This document shows, in pieces, positions 7,159-16,333 of a stretch of 34,099 nucleotides of DNA (the first letter of the stretch is position 1; each line of letters starts with the position of its first letter). The position numbers and the translations under genes were made by a program. The notes beneath the pieces are model-generated. The model was not told the origin of the DNA, ran no database searches, and was given only the letters and a program-made list of their open reading frames with translations. This DNA comes from Nautiliaceae bacterium (GTDB lineage: Bacteria > Campylobacterota > Campylobacteria > Campylobacterales > Nautiliaceae), in contig JAMOTL010000057.1 in the NCBI GenBank assembly GCA_027062285.1, forward strand, positions 1-34,099, written 5' to 3'.

Positions 7159-9381
7159 ATGGCACAGCCGACAATTGTATGGACAAAAATTGATGAAGCG
7201 CCTTATCTTGCAACATTTAGTTTACTTCCGATTATGGAAGCTTTTACGAAAGATGCTGATATTAATTGGGAATTAAGAGATATTTCACTTGCGGGAAGAA
7301 TTATTGCCGAATTTAGTGATATGCTTCCTGAAAATTTAAGACAACCTGATGAACTAGCTTATCTTGGAGAGCTTGTAAATAAACCTGAAGCGAATATTAT
7401 AAAACTTCCTAATATTTCAGCTTCGGTTCCACAGCTAAAAGCGGCTGTTAAAGAACTTCAATCTCAAGGTTATCCGCTGCCTGATTTTCCTGAAGAGCCT
7501 CAAAATGCAGAAGAAGAAAAAATCAGACTTAAATATATGAAATGTGTAGGTTCGAATGTTAACCCGGTTCTTAGACAAGGAAACTCAGACAGAAGACTTG
7601 CCGAGCCTGTAAAAGAATACGCAAAAATGCATCCGCACAGTATGAAAGACGTAAGTCCTGAAAGCAAATCTTATGTAGCTCATATGGAAAAAAATGACTT
7701 TTATCAAAACGAACAGAGTTTTATAGCTCCTAAAAAAATGACTGTAGCAATTGAATTTGAAGGTAAAAACGGAACTAAAAAAGTATTCAAAGAAGTAGAA
7801 CTTGACAAAGGTGAAGTATTTTCAGGAACTTTTCTTAACAGAAAAACTTTAAGAGATTTTTATGAAAAAACAATTGAAGATGCAAAAGAAAAAGATATCT
7901 TATTTAGTTTACACCTAAAAGCCACAATGATGAAAGTAAGTGACCCTGTAATGTTTGGGGACGCTATTAGAGTTTATTATAAAGAATTGTTTGATAAATT
8001 TGGAAAAGAACTTGAAGAGATTGGATTTAATCCGAATAATGGACTTAGTGATCTTGAGGCTAAACTTTCAAAACTTCCAGAAGATAAACAAAAAGAAATT
8101 AAAAAGACAATTGAAGAAATTTACGCAAAAAGACCAAGACTTTATATGGTAGATAGCGACAAAGGTATTACAAACCTTCACAGACCAAACGATGTAATTG
8201 TTGATGCGTCAATTCCTGCTACAATTAAAAACGGTCTAAAAGGTTGGGGTCCTCAAGGTGAAGTTGAAGACTTAGTAATTACCGTTCCTGACAGAACATA
8301 TGCAAGAATGTATAAAGAAATCGTAGCGGATATCGTTAAAAACGGACAGTTTGATCCTACAAAAGTTGGGACTGTTCAAAACGTGGGTCTTATGGCTAAA
8401 AAAGCGGAAGAGTACGGAAGCCATGATAAAACATTTTTCCCACCGGAAGATGGTGTGATTAGAGTAGTTGATACTGAAAATAACGAAGTATTAATGGAAT
8501 TTGAAACTGATAAAGGCGATATCTGGAGAGCATATACTGCAAAAGAAGAAGCAATTAACGATTGGATTAAACTTGCTGTAAACAGAGCAAAAGAGAGCGG
8601 ATTACCGATTGTATTCTGGCTTGATAGCAACAGAGCTCATGATGCTAACATTATTAAATATGTAGTAAGAGAACTTGCAAAATATGACCTAAGTGATGTA
8701 GAATATCATGTTATGGCGCCAGAAAAAGCTATGAGATATACGCTTAGAAGATTTAGAAAAGGTCTTGGAACAATTTCTGTAACAGGAAACGTACTAAGAG
8801 ACTATTTAACAGACCTTTTCCCGATTATTGAAGTTGGAACAAGTGCAAGAACACTCTCAATCGTTCCATTGCTTGCAGGCGGAGGGCTTTATGAAACAGG
8901 TGCCGGTGGTTCTGCTCCAAAACACGTAGAGCAATTCATAAAAGAAGGTCATTTAAGATGGGATAGTTTAGGAGAGTTTTTAGCTACAGTTGAATCACTT
9001 AAACTAGCTAAAAAACAAGGCGGAAATGATAAAGTTGATATTATTGCAGATGCACTTAATAAAGCGGTTGGAAAGTATCTTGCTAACGATAAAACTCCAA
9101 AAAGAAAAGTAGGTCAGCTTGATAACAGAGGAAGTCATTATTATCTGGCAAGATACTGGGCTGAAGAGCTTGCAAACTGCGGAGATAGCGAACTTGAGCT
9201 TAAATTTAAGCCGGTTGCGAAAGAACTTATAGAAAACGAAGAAAAAATCTTAGAAGAAATTAGAGCAGCAGAAGGGAAACCTTGTGATATCGAAGGATAT
9301 TATCATCCGAATGAAGAAAAAGTAGCAAAATGTATGAGACCGAGTGCAACATTTAATAAAATTATAGACGCATTAAGATAA
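7159..9381 (+). CDS. icd: Monomeric NADP-type isocitrate dehydrogenase
   Basis: At 740 residues this is the monomeric class II isocitrate dehydrogenase, not the 400-residue homodimeric enzyme. Family landmarks are the N-terminal IVWTKIDEAPYLATFSLLPI, the substrate-binding LRQGNSDRRLAEPVKEYA with the following HPHSM, the FFPPEDGVIRV segment, WLDSNRAHDANIIKYV, and the C-terminal HYYLARYWAEELA. It interconverts isocitrate and 2-oxoglutarate plus CO2. In an organism using the reductive TCA cycle it would run as a carboxylase, taking 2-oxoglutarate from the Oor enzyme encoded downstream. AAAAGGAGAATAT precedes ATG. A hairpin after the stop separates it from mdh. Direction of flux is inferred from gene company. 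Confidence 0.96.
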   Translation: MAQPTIVWTKIDEAPYLATFSLLPIMEAFTKDADINWELRDISLAGRIIAEFSDMLPENLRQPDELAYLGELVNKPEANIIKLPNISASVPQLKAAVKELQSQGYPLPDFPEEPQNAEEEKIRLKYMKCVGSNVNPVLRQGNSDRRLAEPVKEYAKMHPHSMKDVSPESKSYVAHMEKNDFYQNEQSFIAPKKMTVAIEFEGKNGTKKVFKEVELDKGEVFSGTFLNRKTLRDFYEKTIEDAKEKDILFSLHLKATMMKVSDPVMFGDAIRVYYKELFDKFGKELEEIGFNPNNGLSDLEAKLSKLPEDKQKEIKKTIEEIYAKRPRLYMVDSDKGITNLHRPNDVIVDASIPATIKNGLKGWGPQGEVEDLVITVPDRTYARMYKEIVADIVKNGQFDPTKVGTVQNVGLMAKKAEEYGSHDKTFFPPEDGVIRVVDTENNEVLMEFETDKGDIWRAYTAKEEAINDWIKLAVNRAKESGLPIVFWLDSNRAHDANIIKYVVRELAKYDLSDVEYHVMAPEKAMRYTLRRFRKGLGTISVTGNVLRDYLTDLFPIIEVGTSARTLSIVPLLAGGGLYETGAGGSAPKHVEQFIKEGHLRWDSLGEFLATVESLKLAKKQGGNDKVDIIADALNKAVGKYLANDKTPKRKVGQLDNRGSHYYLARYWAEELANCGDSELELKFKPVAKELIENEEKILEEIRAAEGKPCDIEGYYHPNEEKVAKCMRPSATFNKIIDALR

Positions 9382-9406
9382 TCCCTTTTTGGGATTATTT
9401 TCTTTT
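9378..9406 (+). terminator. Intrinsic terminator after icd
   Basis: An 8-bp stem (ATAATCCC 9378-9385, GGGATTAT 9391-9398) with a T5 loop is followed by TTTTCTTTT. It includes the icd stop codon. Only 11 nt separate it from the mdh start and no separate mdh promoter is obvious, so it may act as a partial terminator that lowers expression of mdh and the genes beyond. Confidence 0.7.
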
Positions 9407-9417
9407 AAAGGATAAAG

Positions 9418-10362
9418 ATGTCGAATAAAGTATCAATTGTTGGTGCGGGAAATGTAGGAAGTATTGTCGCTTACTCTCTTGCAATGCAAGGGCTTGCTCA
9501 TGAAATAGTTTTGGTTGACAGAGATACTGACAGAGCTAAAGGAAAAGCTCTTGATATGTCTCATGCTGCAAGTGCCGTGAGAAGCCATTCCATTGTAAGA
9601 GCAGCAGAGAGTTATGAAGATGTAAAAGATAGTAAGGTAGTTGTTATTACTGCCGGATTTCCAAGAAAACCGGGTATGACAAGAGAAGATTTGCTTTTAA
9701 AAAATGCTGAAATTATGAGAGATGTCGTAAATCAGGTAAAAGAAGTTGCTCCTGATTCAGTTTTGGTTATAGTATCAAATCCACTTGATGCGATGACTTA
9801 TACCGCTCTAAAAGTATCAGGTTTTCCAAGAGAAAGAGTAATCGGAATGGCTGGGATTTTAGACAGCGCACGAATGGCATATTTTATTTATGAAAAGCTT
9901 GGTTACGGAGCCGGGCAAATAAGAGCGAGTGTCATTGGCGGTCATGGTGATTTTATGGTACCACTTCCAAGATATTCAACCGTAGCCGGAGTGCCTCTTA
10001 GTGATTTACTTTCACAAAAGGAAATTGATGAAGTTGTTGAAAGAACAAGACATGCAGGAGCCGAAATAGTTAGTTATCTGAAAACAGGAAGTGCTTATTT
10101 TGCTCCGGGGAAATCGACCGCTATAATGGTTGAAGCGATTTTGAAAGATTCAAAACAAATATTCCCGTGTGCCGTGCTTTTAAAAGGTGAATATGAAGTG
10201 GATAATGTAGTAAACGGAGTTCCTGTGATGCTTGGAAGAAACGGAGCTGAAAAAGTAATAGAAGTAACACTTGATCCGTGTGAAAAAGAACAGTTTAGAC
10301 GTTCTACGGCTGCGGTCAAACAAATGATAGATATATTAGAAAAAGATTTTTTTAAAGGATAG
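9418..10362 (+). CDS. mdh: Malate dehydrogenase (NAD-dependent, LDH-like)
   Basis: This 314-residue enzyme interconverts malate and oxaloacetate. The Rossmann motif is GAGNVG (9-14) with Asp34 (VLVDRD) at the end of the second strand, typical of NAD preference. The substrate loop carries Arg83 and Arg89 (PRKPGMTR), where Arg at the first position marks malate rather than lactate specificity. The catalytic pair is Asp149 and Arg152 (LDSAR) with His176 (GGHGD). Length and layout are those of the LDH-like MDH group found in many autotrophs. The ATG follows AAAGGATAAAG. Only two bases separate its stop from the fumarase alpha subunit, so mdh, fumarase and sucCD probably form one transcript. Confidence 0.95.
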   Translation: MSNKVSIVGAGNVGSIVAYSLAMQGLAHEIVLVDRDTDRAKGKALDMSHAASAVRSHSIVRAAESYEDVKDSKVVVITAGFPRKPGMTREDLLLKNAEIMRDVVNQVKEVAPDSVLVIVSNPLDAMTYTALKVSGFPRERVIGMAGILDSARMAYFIYEKLGYGAGQIRASVIGGHGDFMVPLPRYSTVAGVPLSDLLSQKEIDEVVERTRHAGAEIVSYLKTGSAYFAPGKSTAIMVEAILKDSKQIFPCAVLLKGEYEVDNVVNGVPVMLGRNGAEKVIEVTLDPCEKEQFRRSTAAVKQMIDILEKDFFKG

Positions 10363-10364
10363 AA

Positions 10365-11228
10365 ATGAGAGTGGTAAAATATGACGATATCGTAAAATCT
10401 ATAAAAGATATGATTATCTACTCAGCAACACATCTTTCACCGGATATGAAAAAAGCGCTTGAAGAAGCGTATAAAAATGAAAAAAGTGAAGTAAGTAAAG
10501 CTGTACTAAAACAACTTCTTGATAATGCTAAAATTGCGGAAACGGATTGGAAACCTCTTTGTCAAGACACCGGTCTTGCTATTTATTTTGTAAAAGTAGG
10601 AGAAGACGTAAAAGTTGAAGGCGGTAGTCTAAAAGACGCAATATATGAAGGTACTGAAAAAGGTTATAAGGAAGGATATCTTAGAGCATCTACCTGCGAT
10701 TGTTTTACAAGAGCAAATCTTAAAGATAAAGTTGGATATAACCTGCCTCCTGTAATTTATTTTGATATTGTTCCCGGTGATAAAATCGAAATCGAATATG
10801 CGGCAAAAGGCGGAGGAAGCGAAAATGTATCACGTGCTACTGTTTTAGCACCAGCCCAAGGAAAAGAAGGAATAAAAGAATTTGTTAAAAAGGTTGTAAG
10901 TGATGCTGGTCCGAATCCTTGTCCTCCTTTAGTGGTGGGAGTAGGAATCGGTGGAAGCTTTGATTATGCGGCGGTTATGAGTAAACATGCCTTATTTAGA
11001 GATATCGGAAGCAAAAATCCTGACCCTGAAATGGCGGAATTTGAAGAAGAACTTAAAAAAGAACTTAATAAACTCGGAATCGGTGCCATGGGTATGGGTG
11101 GAACCGAAACCGTTTTAGCTGTACATATCGAAACATTCCAACCGGGCAGGATGTGTCATATCGCATCATTACCTGTTGCGGTAAATATTCAATGTCACAG
11201 CAGCAGACACTCACATATTACAATCTAA
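10365..11228 (+). CDS. Fumarate hydratase class I, alpha (catalytic) subunit
   Basis: At 287 residues this is the N-terminal half of the iron-sulfur class I fumarase/tartrate dehydratase family, encoded separately from its beta partner. Cys66 (PLCQDTG), Cys186 (NPCPPL) and Cys277 (QCHSSRHSH) are spaced like the three ligands of the [4Fe-4S] cluster in class I fumarases. STCDCFTRANL and GGGSENVS are further family signatures. It hydrates fumarate to malate, or the reverse in the reductive cycle. The enzyme is oxygen-sensitive, in keeping with an anaerobic or microaerophilic host. L-tartrate dehydratase (TtdA) is the main alternative, but the location between mdh and sucCD argues for fumarase. 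Confidence 0.92.
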   Translation: MRVVKYDDIVKSIKDMIIYSATHLSPDMKKALEEAYKNEKSEVSKAVLKQLLDNAKIAETDWKPLCQDTGLAIYFVKVGEDVKVEGGSLKDAIYEGTEKGYKEGYLRASTCDCFTRANLKDKVGYNLPPVIYFDIVPGDKIEIEYAAKGGGSENVSRATVLAPAQGKEGIKEFVKKVVSDAGPNPCPPLVVGVGIGGSFDYAAVMSKHALFRDIGSKNPDPEMAEFEEELKKELNKLGIGAMGMGGTETVLAVHIETFQPGRMCHIASLPVAVNIQCHSSRHSHITI

Positions 11229-11239
11229 AGGAATAGAAA

Positions 11240-11794
11240 ATGGCTGAATACAGATTAAAAACACCTTTAACTGATGAAGATGTAGAAAAATTAAAAGCCG
11301 GAGATATCGTATATCTTACAGGGACTATTTATACAGCAAGAGACGCTGCTCATAAAAGACTTGTAGATTTAATAGAAAAAGGCGAGCCGCTTCCTTTTGA
11401 TCTTAAAGGTGCGGTGATTTATTACGTGGGACCTACTCCTCCAAAGCCTGGAGAGCCTATAGGAAGTGCCGGCCCTACCACTTCATATAGAATGGACAGT
11501 TATGCGCCTATTTTAATCGAACACGGACAAAAGGGAATGATAGGTAAGGGTAAAAGAAACGAAGCCGTAAGAGAAGCATGTAAAAAATATAAAGCCGTTT
11601 ATTTTGGTGCTACTGGTGGAGCGGGAGCGCTTCTTAGTCAAAGAATTAAAAACGCTGAAATTATTGCGTATCCTGAACTTGGACCGGAAGCTATAAGAAA
11701 ATTAGAAGTTGAAGATTTTCCTGTAGTGGTTGTAAATGATTGTTATGGTAATGATTTGTATGAGCAGGGTAGAGCTCAGTGGGAACAAGAATAA
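11240..11794 (+). CDS. Fumarate hydratase class I, beta subunit
   Basis: This 184-residue protein matches the C-terminal half of class I fumarases. It has the swivelling domain with GDIVYLTGTIYTARDAAHKR near residue 25, YYVGPTPPKPGEPIGSAGP and TSYRMD, then FGATGGAGALLSQ and FPVVVVNDCYGND near the end. It pairs with the alpha subunit 11 nt upstream to complete the active site. AAAGGAATAG precedes ATG. The two-gene arrangement is common in archaea and thermophilic bacteria, whereas E. coli FumA is a single fused chain. Confidence 0.92.
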   Translation: MAEYRLKTPLTDEDVEKLKAGDIVYLTGTIYTARDAAHKRLVDLIEKGEPLPFDLKGAVIYYVGPTPPKPGEPIGSAGPTTSYRMDSYAPILIEHGQKGMIGKGKRNEAVREACKKYKAVYFGATGGAGALLSQRIKNAEIIAYPELGPEAIRKLEVEDFPVVVVNDCYGNDLYEQGRAQWEQE

Positions 11795-11816
11795 ACTTAA
11801 TGAAAGGAGAGATTAA

Positions 11817-12989
11817 ATGAATATTCATGAATATCAAGCAAAAGAGATATTTAGAAAATACGGCGTTCCTACTCCAAGAGGAGGAGTGGCGTTTAGCGGG
11901 CCTGAAGCGAGAAAAGTGGCAGAAGAGCTCGGCGGAAACTTATGGGTTGTAAAAGCTCAAATCCACGCAGGCGGTAGAGGAAAAGCAGGTGGAGTAAAAC
12001 TTGCCAGAACTCTTGATGAAGTGGAAAAAATAGCAGAAGAAATGCTTGGAATGACGCTTGTAACCCATCAGACAGGCCCTGAAGGAAAAGTAGTAAAAAA
12101 AGTATACGTTGAAGAAGGTGCTGATATTAAAGCGGAATATTATCTTGGAATGGTACTTGATAGAGCACTTGAAATGCCTGTAATGATGGCTTCTACTGAG
12201 GGTGGTATGGAGATTGAAGAAGTAGCCGAAAAAACTCCTGAAAAAATCGTAAAAGTGGCAATTGACCCTACAATAGGATTCCAACCTTTCCATGCAAGAA
12301 AATTGGCATTTGGACTTGGACTTGGAAAAGATGAGCAAAAAGAATTTATTAAATTCGCACAAGCTTTATATAACGTTTATATGGATAATGACGCTGAAAT
12401 GATAGAAATTAATCCTTTAATCAAAACTGGTGAAGGTAAATTTTTAGCACTTGATGCTAAAATGGGATTTGATGACAACGCACTTTACAGACATCCTGAC
12501 ATAGCTGATATGAGAGATTTAGATGAAGAAGAACCTACTGAAATCGAAGCTAAAAAATACGGATTAAGCTATATTAAACTTGACGGAAACGTCGGATGTA
12601 TGGTTAATGGTGCAGGTCTTGCCATGGCTACGATGGATATTATTAAACATGAAGGCGGAGAGCCAGCAAACTTCTTAGATGTTGGTGGTGGAGCAAATCC
12701 TGATACTGTTGCTAAAGGTTTTGAAATCATTCTTAGCGACCCTAATGTAAAATCAATTTTCGTAAATATTTTCGGTGGAATTGTAAGATGTGACCGTATC
12801 GCAAACGGTATTCTTCAAGCTACTGAAAAAGTAGAAGTAAATGTCCCTGTAATTGTAAGACTTGACGGTACCAATGCCGAAGAAGCTGCAGAAATACTTA
12901 GAAATGCAAATATAAAAAATATTATTCCGGCAACTGACTTGAAAGACGGAGCGCAAAAAGCCGTAAAAGCTGCGAAAGGAGAGCTATAA
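11817..12989 (+). CDS. sucC: Succinyl-CoA synthetase, beta subunit
   Basis: This 390-residue ATP-grasp protein starts with the family N-terminus [20 protein letters not shown] and has the nucleotide-binding [18 protein letters not shown]. The metal site is EINPLI, and the CoA-ligase domain carries [20 protein letters not shown] and [15 protein letters not shown]. With SucD it forms or cleaves succinyl-CoA at the cost or gain of a nucleoside triphosphate. AAAGGAGAG precedes ATG. The stop overlaps the sucD start by one base (TAATG), so the two subunits are translationally coupled. Confidence 0.96.
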   Translation: MNIHEYQAKEIFRKYGVPTPRGGVAFSGPEARKVAEELGGNLWVVKAQIHAGGRGKAGGVKLARTLDEVEKIAEEMLGMTLVTHQTGPEGKVVKKVYVEEGADIKAEYYLGMVLDRALEMPVMMASTEGGMEIEEVAEKTPEKIVKVAIDPTIGFQPFHARKLAFGLGLGKDEQKEFIKFAQALYNVYMDNDAEMIEINPLIKTGEGKFLALDAKMGFDDNALYRHPDIADMRDLDEEEPTEIEAKKYGLSYIKLDGNVGCMVNGAGLAMATMDIIKHEGGEPANFLDVGGGANPDTVAKGFEIILSDPNVKSIFVNIFGGIVRCDRIANGILQATEKVEVNVPVIVRLDGTNAEEAAEILRNANIKNIIPATDLKDGAQKAVKAAKGEL

Positions 12990-13870
12990 TGAGTATTTTA
13001 GTAAATAAAGACACAAAAGTTATCGTGCAAGGATTTACAGGAAAAGAAGGTACTTTCCATTCAGAGCAGTGTATGGCATATGGAACTCAAATAGTTGGTG
13101 GTGTAACACCTAATAAAGGTGGAATGACTCATCTTGGAAAACCTGTGTTTAATACGGTAGAGGAAGCTGTAAAAGCCACAGGGGCTACAGTTAGTATGAT
13201 TTTCGTTCCACCTGCGTTCGTTTCGGATGCAGTTATGGAAGCAGCAGATGCGGGAATTGAACTTGCTGTAATTATTACAGAAGGTGCACCTGTTAGGGAT
13301 ATGATGTATGCTAAACATTATGCTACTAAAAAAGGTATGAAAACAATCGGACCGAACTGTCCCGGGATTATTACGGCAGAAGAGTGTAAAATCGGAATTA
13401 TGCCGGGACATATTTTCAAAAAAGGAAATGTTGGACTTATTTCAAAATCAGGTACTTTAACTTATGAAGCAAGTAATCAGGTTGTAAAAGAAGATCTTGG
13501 GATAACAACAGCAGTTGGTATCGGAGGTGACCCAATTATCGGTCTAAGTTACAAAGAGTTACTTCCTATGTTTGAAGAAGACCCTGAAACCGAAGCTATT
13601 GTAATGATTGGTGAAATCGGTGGTGATTTGGAAATTCAGGCGGCAAAACTTATAAAAGAAAAAATCACTAAACCAGTAATCGCGTTTATAGCAGGTCAAA
13701 CTGCTCCTAAAGGTAAAAGAATGGGGCACGCAGGTGCGATTATAAGCGGAAGTAAAGGTACCGCCGCTGAGAAAATGGCAGCGCTTAAAGAAGCCGGAGC
13801 TTATGTTGTGGAATCACCGGCAGATATTGGTGTTACGGTAGCAAAAGCTCTTAAAGAAAGAAAAAAATAA
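12989..13870 (+). CDS. sucD: Succinyl-CoA synthetase, alpha subunit
   Basis: This 293-residue subunit carries the CoA-binding Rossmann fold ([15 protein letters not shown]) and the active-site His247 in KRMGHAGAI, the phosphohistidine of the reaction. GPNCPG and SKSGTLTYE are further conserved elements. In the reductive cycle it supplies succinyl-CoA to the 2-oxoglutarate:ferredoxin oxidoreductase encoded next. A hairpin beginning in its stop codon ends this transcription unit. Confidence 0.96.
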   Translation: MSILVNKDTKVIVQGFTGKEGTFHSEQCMAYGTQIVGGVTPNKGGMTHLGKPVFNTVEEAVKATGATVSMIFVPPAFVSDAVMEAADAGIELAVIITEGAPVRDMMYAKHYATKKGMKTIGPNCPGIITAEECKIGIMPGHIFKKGNVGLISKSGTLTYEASNQVVKEDLGITTAVGIGGDPIIGLSYKELLPMFEEDPETEAIVMIGEIGGDLEIQAAKLIKEKITKPVIAFIAGQTAPKGKRMGHAGAIISGSKGTAAEKMAALKEAGAYVVESPADIGVTVAKALKERKK

Positions 13871-13895
13871 CCCGAATTTTCGGGTTTTTCTTTTT
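13869..13895 (+). terminator. Intrinsic terminator after sucD
   Basis: AACCCGA (13869-13875) and TCGGGTT (13880-13886) form a 7-bp stem with an ATTT loop, followed by TTTCTTTTT. It starts within the sucD stop codon and closes the mdh-fumarase-sucCD unit. Confidence 0.85.
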
Positions 13896-14033
13896 ATTAA
13901 TAAAAAGTAACTGACACTTATTTTAAGTTACAAATTGTTACATTTTTTCTCAAAATAATATTCTTTATAAGTAAATAATATTTTTTAAGTCTTAATTTTG
14001 TTATGATAAAATAAATTAAAAAAAGGAGATTAA
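13896..14033 (+). promoter_or_regulatory. Promoter region of the oorDABC operon
   Basis: The region contains TGTTACA (13936-13942) beside AGTTACAAA (same GTTACA word), related to the sites upstream of icd. T-rich tracts follow, then a -10-like TATGAT (14002-14007). AAAAAGGAG precedes the oorD ATG. There is no recognisable -35. The shared TGTTAC words suggest that the icd and oor units answer to one regulator. Confidence 0.5.
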
Positions 14034-14333
14034 ATGGCTTTGAATGTAGATTTTAAATTAAAAGCTCCGGCAAACACACCTGTTTGGGTTGATGAAGCTA
14101 AATGTAAAAGCTGTGAACTTTGCGTTGAATTTTGTCCGACAGGCGTTCTTGAAATGGTTCCGGATCCTCATAATATTTTAGGTCAAATGGTAAAAGTTTC
14201 TCATCCTGAATGGTGCATTGGATGTAAAGAGTGTGAGCTTGAGTGTCCTGATTTTTGTATTTTTGTAGCGGAAAGAGATGAATATAAATTTAAAAAACTA
14301 AATGAAGTTAAAAAGCTAAAAGGAGAAGCATAA
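14034..14333 (+). CDS. oorD: 2-oxoglutarate:ferredoxin oxidoreductase, delta (ferredoxin) subunit
   Basis: This 99-residue protein has two complete [4Fe-4S] binding motifs: Cys24, 27, 30, 34 (CKSCELCVEFCP) and Cys61, 64, 67, 71 (CIGCKECELECP). It passes electrons between the catalytic OorAB core and soluble ferredoxin or flavodoxin. The stop overlaps the oorA start by one base. The order D-A-B-C matches the Oor enzyme described in Helicobacter and Campylobacter. A cluster-binding pyruvate oxidoreductase delta subunit is the alternative, but the sucCD neighbourhood favours 2-oxoglutarate. Confidence 0.93.
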   Translation: MALNVDFKLKAPANTPVWVDEAKCKSCELCVEFCPTGVLEMVPDPHNILGQMVKVSHPEWCIGCKECELECPDFCIFVAERDEYKFKKLNEVKKLKGEA

Positions 14334-15478
14334 TGCCAAGAGAAGTAGTATCTACAGGGAATCAATTAGCAGCTTTAGCAGCAATTGATGCAGGGTGTAA
14401 GTTTTTTGGTGGATATCCTATTACTCCATCAAGTGAAATTGCTCATGAAATGAGTAAATTACTTCCTAAAGTTGGTGGAGCATTTATCCAAATGGAAGAT
14501 GAAATAGCGGGTATTTCAGTTGCACTTGGGGCAAGTATGAGTGGTGTTAAATCTATGACGAATACTTCAGGACCTGGTATTAGTTTGAAATCTGAGCAAA
14601 TCGGTCTTGCGTTTATGGCAGAAGTTCCTCTTGTAATTACAAACGTAATGAGAGGTGGTCCAAGTACTGGTCTTCCTACAAGACCGCAACAAGGTGATAT
14701 TCTGCAAGCTCAAGCACCAACTCATGGTGATTACCAATCTATTACTTTATGTGCAGGAAGCCTTGAAGAGTGTTATACAGAAACTGTTAGGGCGTTTAAT
14801 TTAGCAGAAAGATTTATGACTCCTGTTTTTGTGTTACTAGACGAAACACTTGGCCATATGGTAGGTAAAGCTGTACTGCCTGATAAAGATGAAGTGGAAA
14901 AAAATATTGTAAATAGAAAAGTTTATGAAGGTGACCCTTTAACATATGAACCATACAATGTAGGTCCTGATGAACCGGCTGTATTAAATCCATTTTTTAA
15001 AGGATACAGATATCATATTACGGGACTTCATCACGGACCGACAGGTTTCCCGACTGAAGACGCTAAATTGTGTCAAGAATTAATTGACAGATTATTTAAT
15101 AAAATATTAGCTCACAAAGACGAAATTGAAAGTTATGAAGAATTTATGCTTGATGATGCAGATATGGCTGTGATAGCTTACGGAAGTGTTAGCTTGGCTG
15201 TTAAAGAAGCTATCAAGCAACTAAGAGAAGAAGGTATTAAAGTAGGATTATTCAGACCAATTACACTTTGGCCGTCACCGGAAGAAAAAATAGATGAAGT
15301 ATGCAGTAAATTCGATAAAGTATTGGTAACTGAAATGAATAAAGGTCAATACTTTAAAGAAATTCAAAGAGCAAGCGGAAGAAAGGCTGAAACGTTTGAT
15401 ACATTATTTAAAGCAAACGGAAGACCTATAAGTCCAGCTGAAATAAAAGCAAAATTAAAAGAAATGGTAGCTAAATAA
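14333..15478 (+). CDS. oorA: 2-oxoglutarate:ferredoxin oxidoreductase, alpha subunit
   Basis: This 381-residue subunit provides the pyrimidine-binding half of the thiamine-diphosphate site, with FFGGYPITPSSEIAHEM at the N-terminus. GASMSGVKSMTNTSGPGISL follows, then the C-terminal transketolase-like domain II (MAVIAYGSVSLAVKEAI). With OorB it reductively carboxylates succinyl-CoA to 2-oxoglutarate in the reductive TCA cycle, or runs oxidatively in heterotrophic relatives. It lacks the fused gamma domain seen in some homologues, which is encoded separately as oorC. The start is coupled to oorD. Confidence 0.95.
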   Translation: MPREVVSTGNQLAALAAIDAGCKFFGGYPITPSSEIAHEMSKLLPKVGGAFIQMEDEIAGISVALGASMSGVKSMTNTSGPGISLKSEQIGLAFMAEVPLVITNVMRGGPSTGLPTRPQQGDILQAQAPTHGDYQSITLCAGSLEECYTETVRAFNLAERFMTPVFVLLDETLGHMVGKAVLPDKDEVEKNIVNRKVYEGDPLTYEPYNVGPDEPAVLNPFFKGYRYHITGLHHGPTGFPTEDAKLCQELIDRLFNKILAHKDEIESYEEFMLDDADMAVIAYGSVSLAVKEAIKQLREEGIKVGLFRPITLWPSPEEKIDEVCSKFDKVLVTEMNKGQYFKEIQRASGRKAETFDTLFKANGRPISPAEIKAKLKEMVAK

Positions 15479-15502
15479 ACAAATAAATTATAAGGAGTAA
15501 CT

Positions 15503-16333
15503 ATGGCATTTAATTATGATTATTATTTAAGAACTGATAAAATGCCAACACTTTGGTGTTGGGGATGTGGTGATGGTATTATTATGAAAGCAATGATTAG
15601 AGCTTTTGCTAAACTCGGATGGGATAAGAATGATATTTGTATCGTATCTGGTATCGGATGTTCAGGAAGATTTTCAAGTTACATCGACGCAAATACGGTT
15701 CATACCACTCACGGAAGAACAGTTGCTTATGCTACCGGTATAAAACTTGCTAATCCTGATAAACACGTAATCGTAGTAGCAGGGGATGGTGACGGACTTG
15801 CAATCGGTGGTAACCATACAATTCATGGATGTAGAAGAAATATTGATTTAAATTTTGTTTTAATCAATAACTTTATTTATGGTCTTACAAATAGCCAAGT
15901 TTCACCTACAACTCCAAAAGGTGCATGGACTGTTACGACTCAATATGGTAATATTGACCCAAGTTTTGACCCGGCAGAACTTGCAAAAGGGGCGGGAGCA
16001 ACATTTATCGGAAGAGAAAGTGTGGCAGAAGCTCAAAAATTAGAGAGATTATTTATAAAAGGTTTCCAACATAAAGGATTCAGTTTCTTTGATGTTCATT
16101 CAAACTGTCACGTAAACTTCGGTAGAAAAAATAAACTTGCCAATGCTAAAAAGAATATGGACTGGATTGAAGGAAATCTTATTCCTAAAAATAAATGGGA
16201 CAAATTGAGTGAAGAAGAAAAATATGAACTTAAAAAACAAGGAAAATTTCCAAGAGGTGTTTTACACCAGGTAGAAGAACCTGAGTATTGTGAAGAATAT
16301 TATAAAATGGTAGAAAAAGTAAGGGGTAAATAA
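15503..16333 (+). CDS. oorB: 2-oxoglutarate:ferredoxin oxidoreductase, beta subunit
   Basis: This 276-residue subunit carries the thiamine-diphosphate motif GDGDG (94-98) running to Asn122-Asn123 (INN). Cys19 and Cys22 (WCWGCGDG), Cys53 (GIGCSG) and a Cys near 203 (HSNCHVNFG) fit the catalytic [4Fe-4S] cluster ligands of this family. The SQVSPTTPKGAWTVTTQYG segment is also conserved. AAGGAG precedes ATG. Its stop overlaps the oorC start by one base. Confidence 0.95.
   Translation: MAFNYDYYLRTDKMPTLWCWGCGDGIIMKAMIRAFAKLGWDKNDICIVSGIGCSGRFSSYIDANTVHTTHGRTVAYATGIKLANPDKHVIVVAGDGDGLAIGGNHTIHGCRRNIDLNFVLINNFIYGLTNSQVSPTTPKGAWTVTTQYGNIDPSFDPAELAKGAGATFIGRESVAEAQKLERLFIKGFQHKGFSFFDVHSNCHVNFGRKNKLANAKKNMDWIEGNLIPKNKWDKLSEEEKYELKKQGKFPRGVLHQVEEPEYCEEYYKMVEKVRGK

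Noticed and set aside
11940-12362. 140-residue minus-strand open frame inside sucC, and similar shadows inside manB, cbpA, icd, sucD and folP
   Set aside because: They lie antisense to conserved genes and have biased composition (Phe/Ser/Cys-rich), as expected for reverse frames of AT-rich genes.
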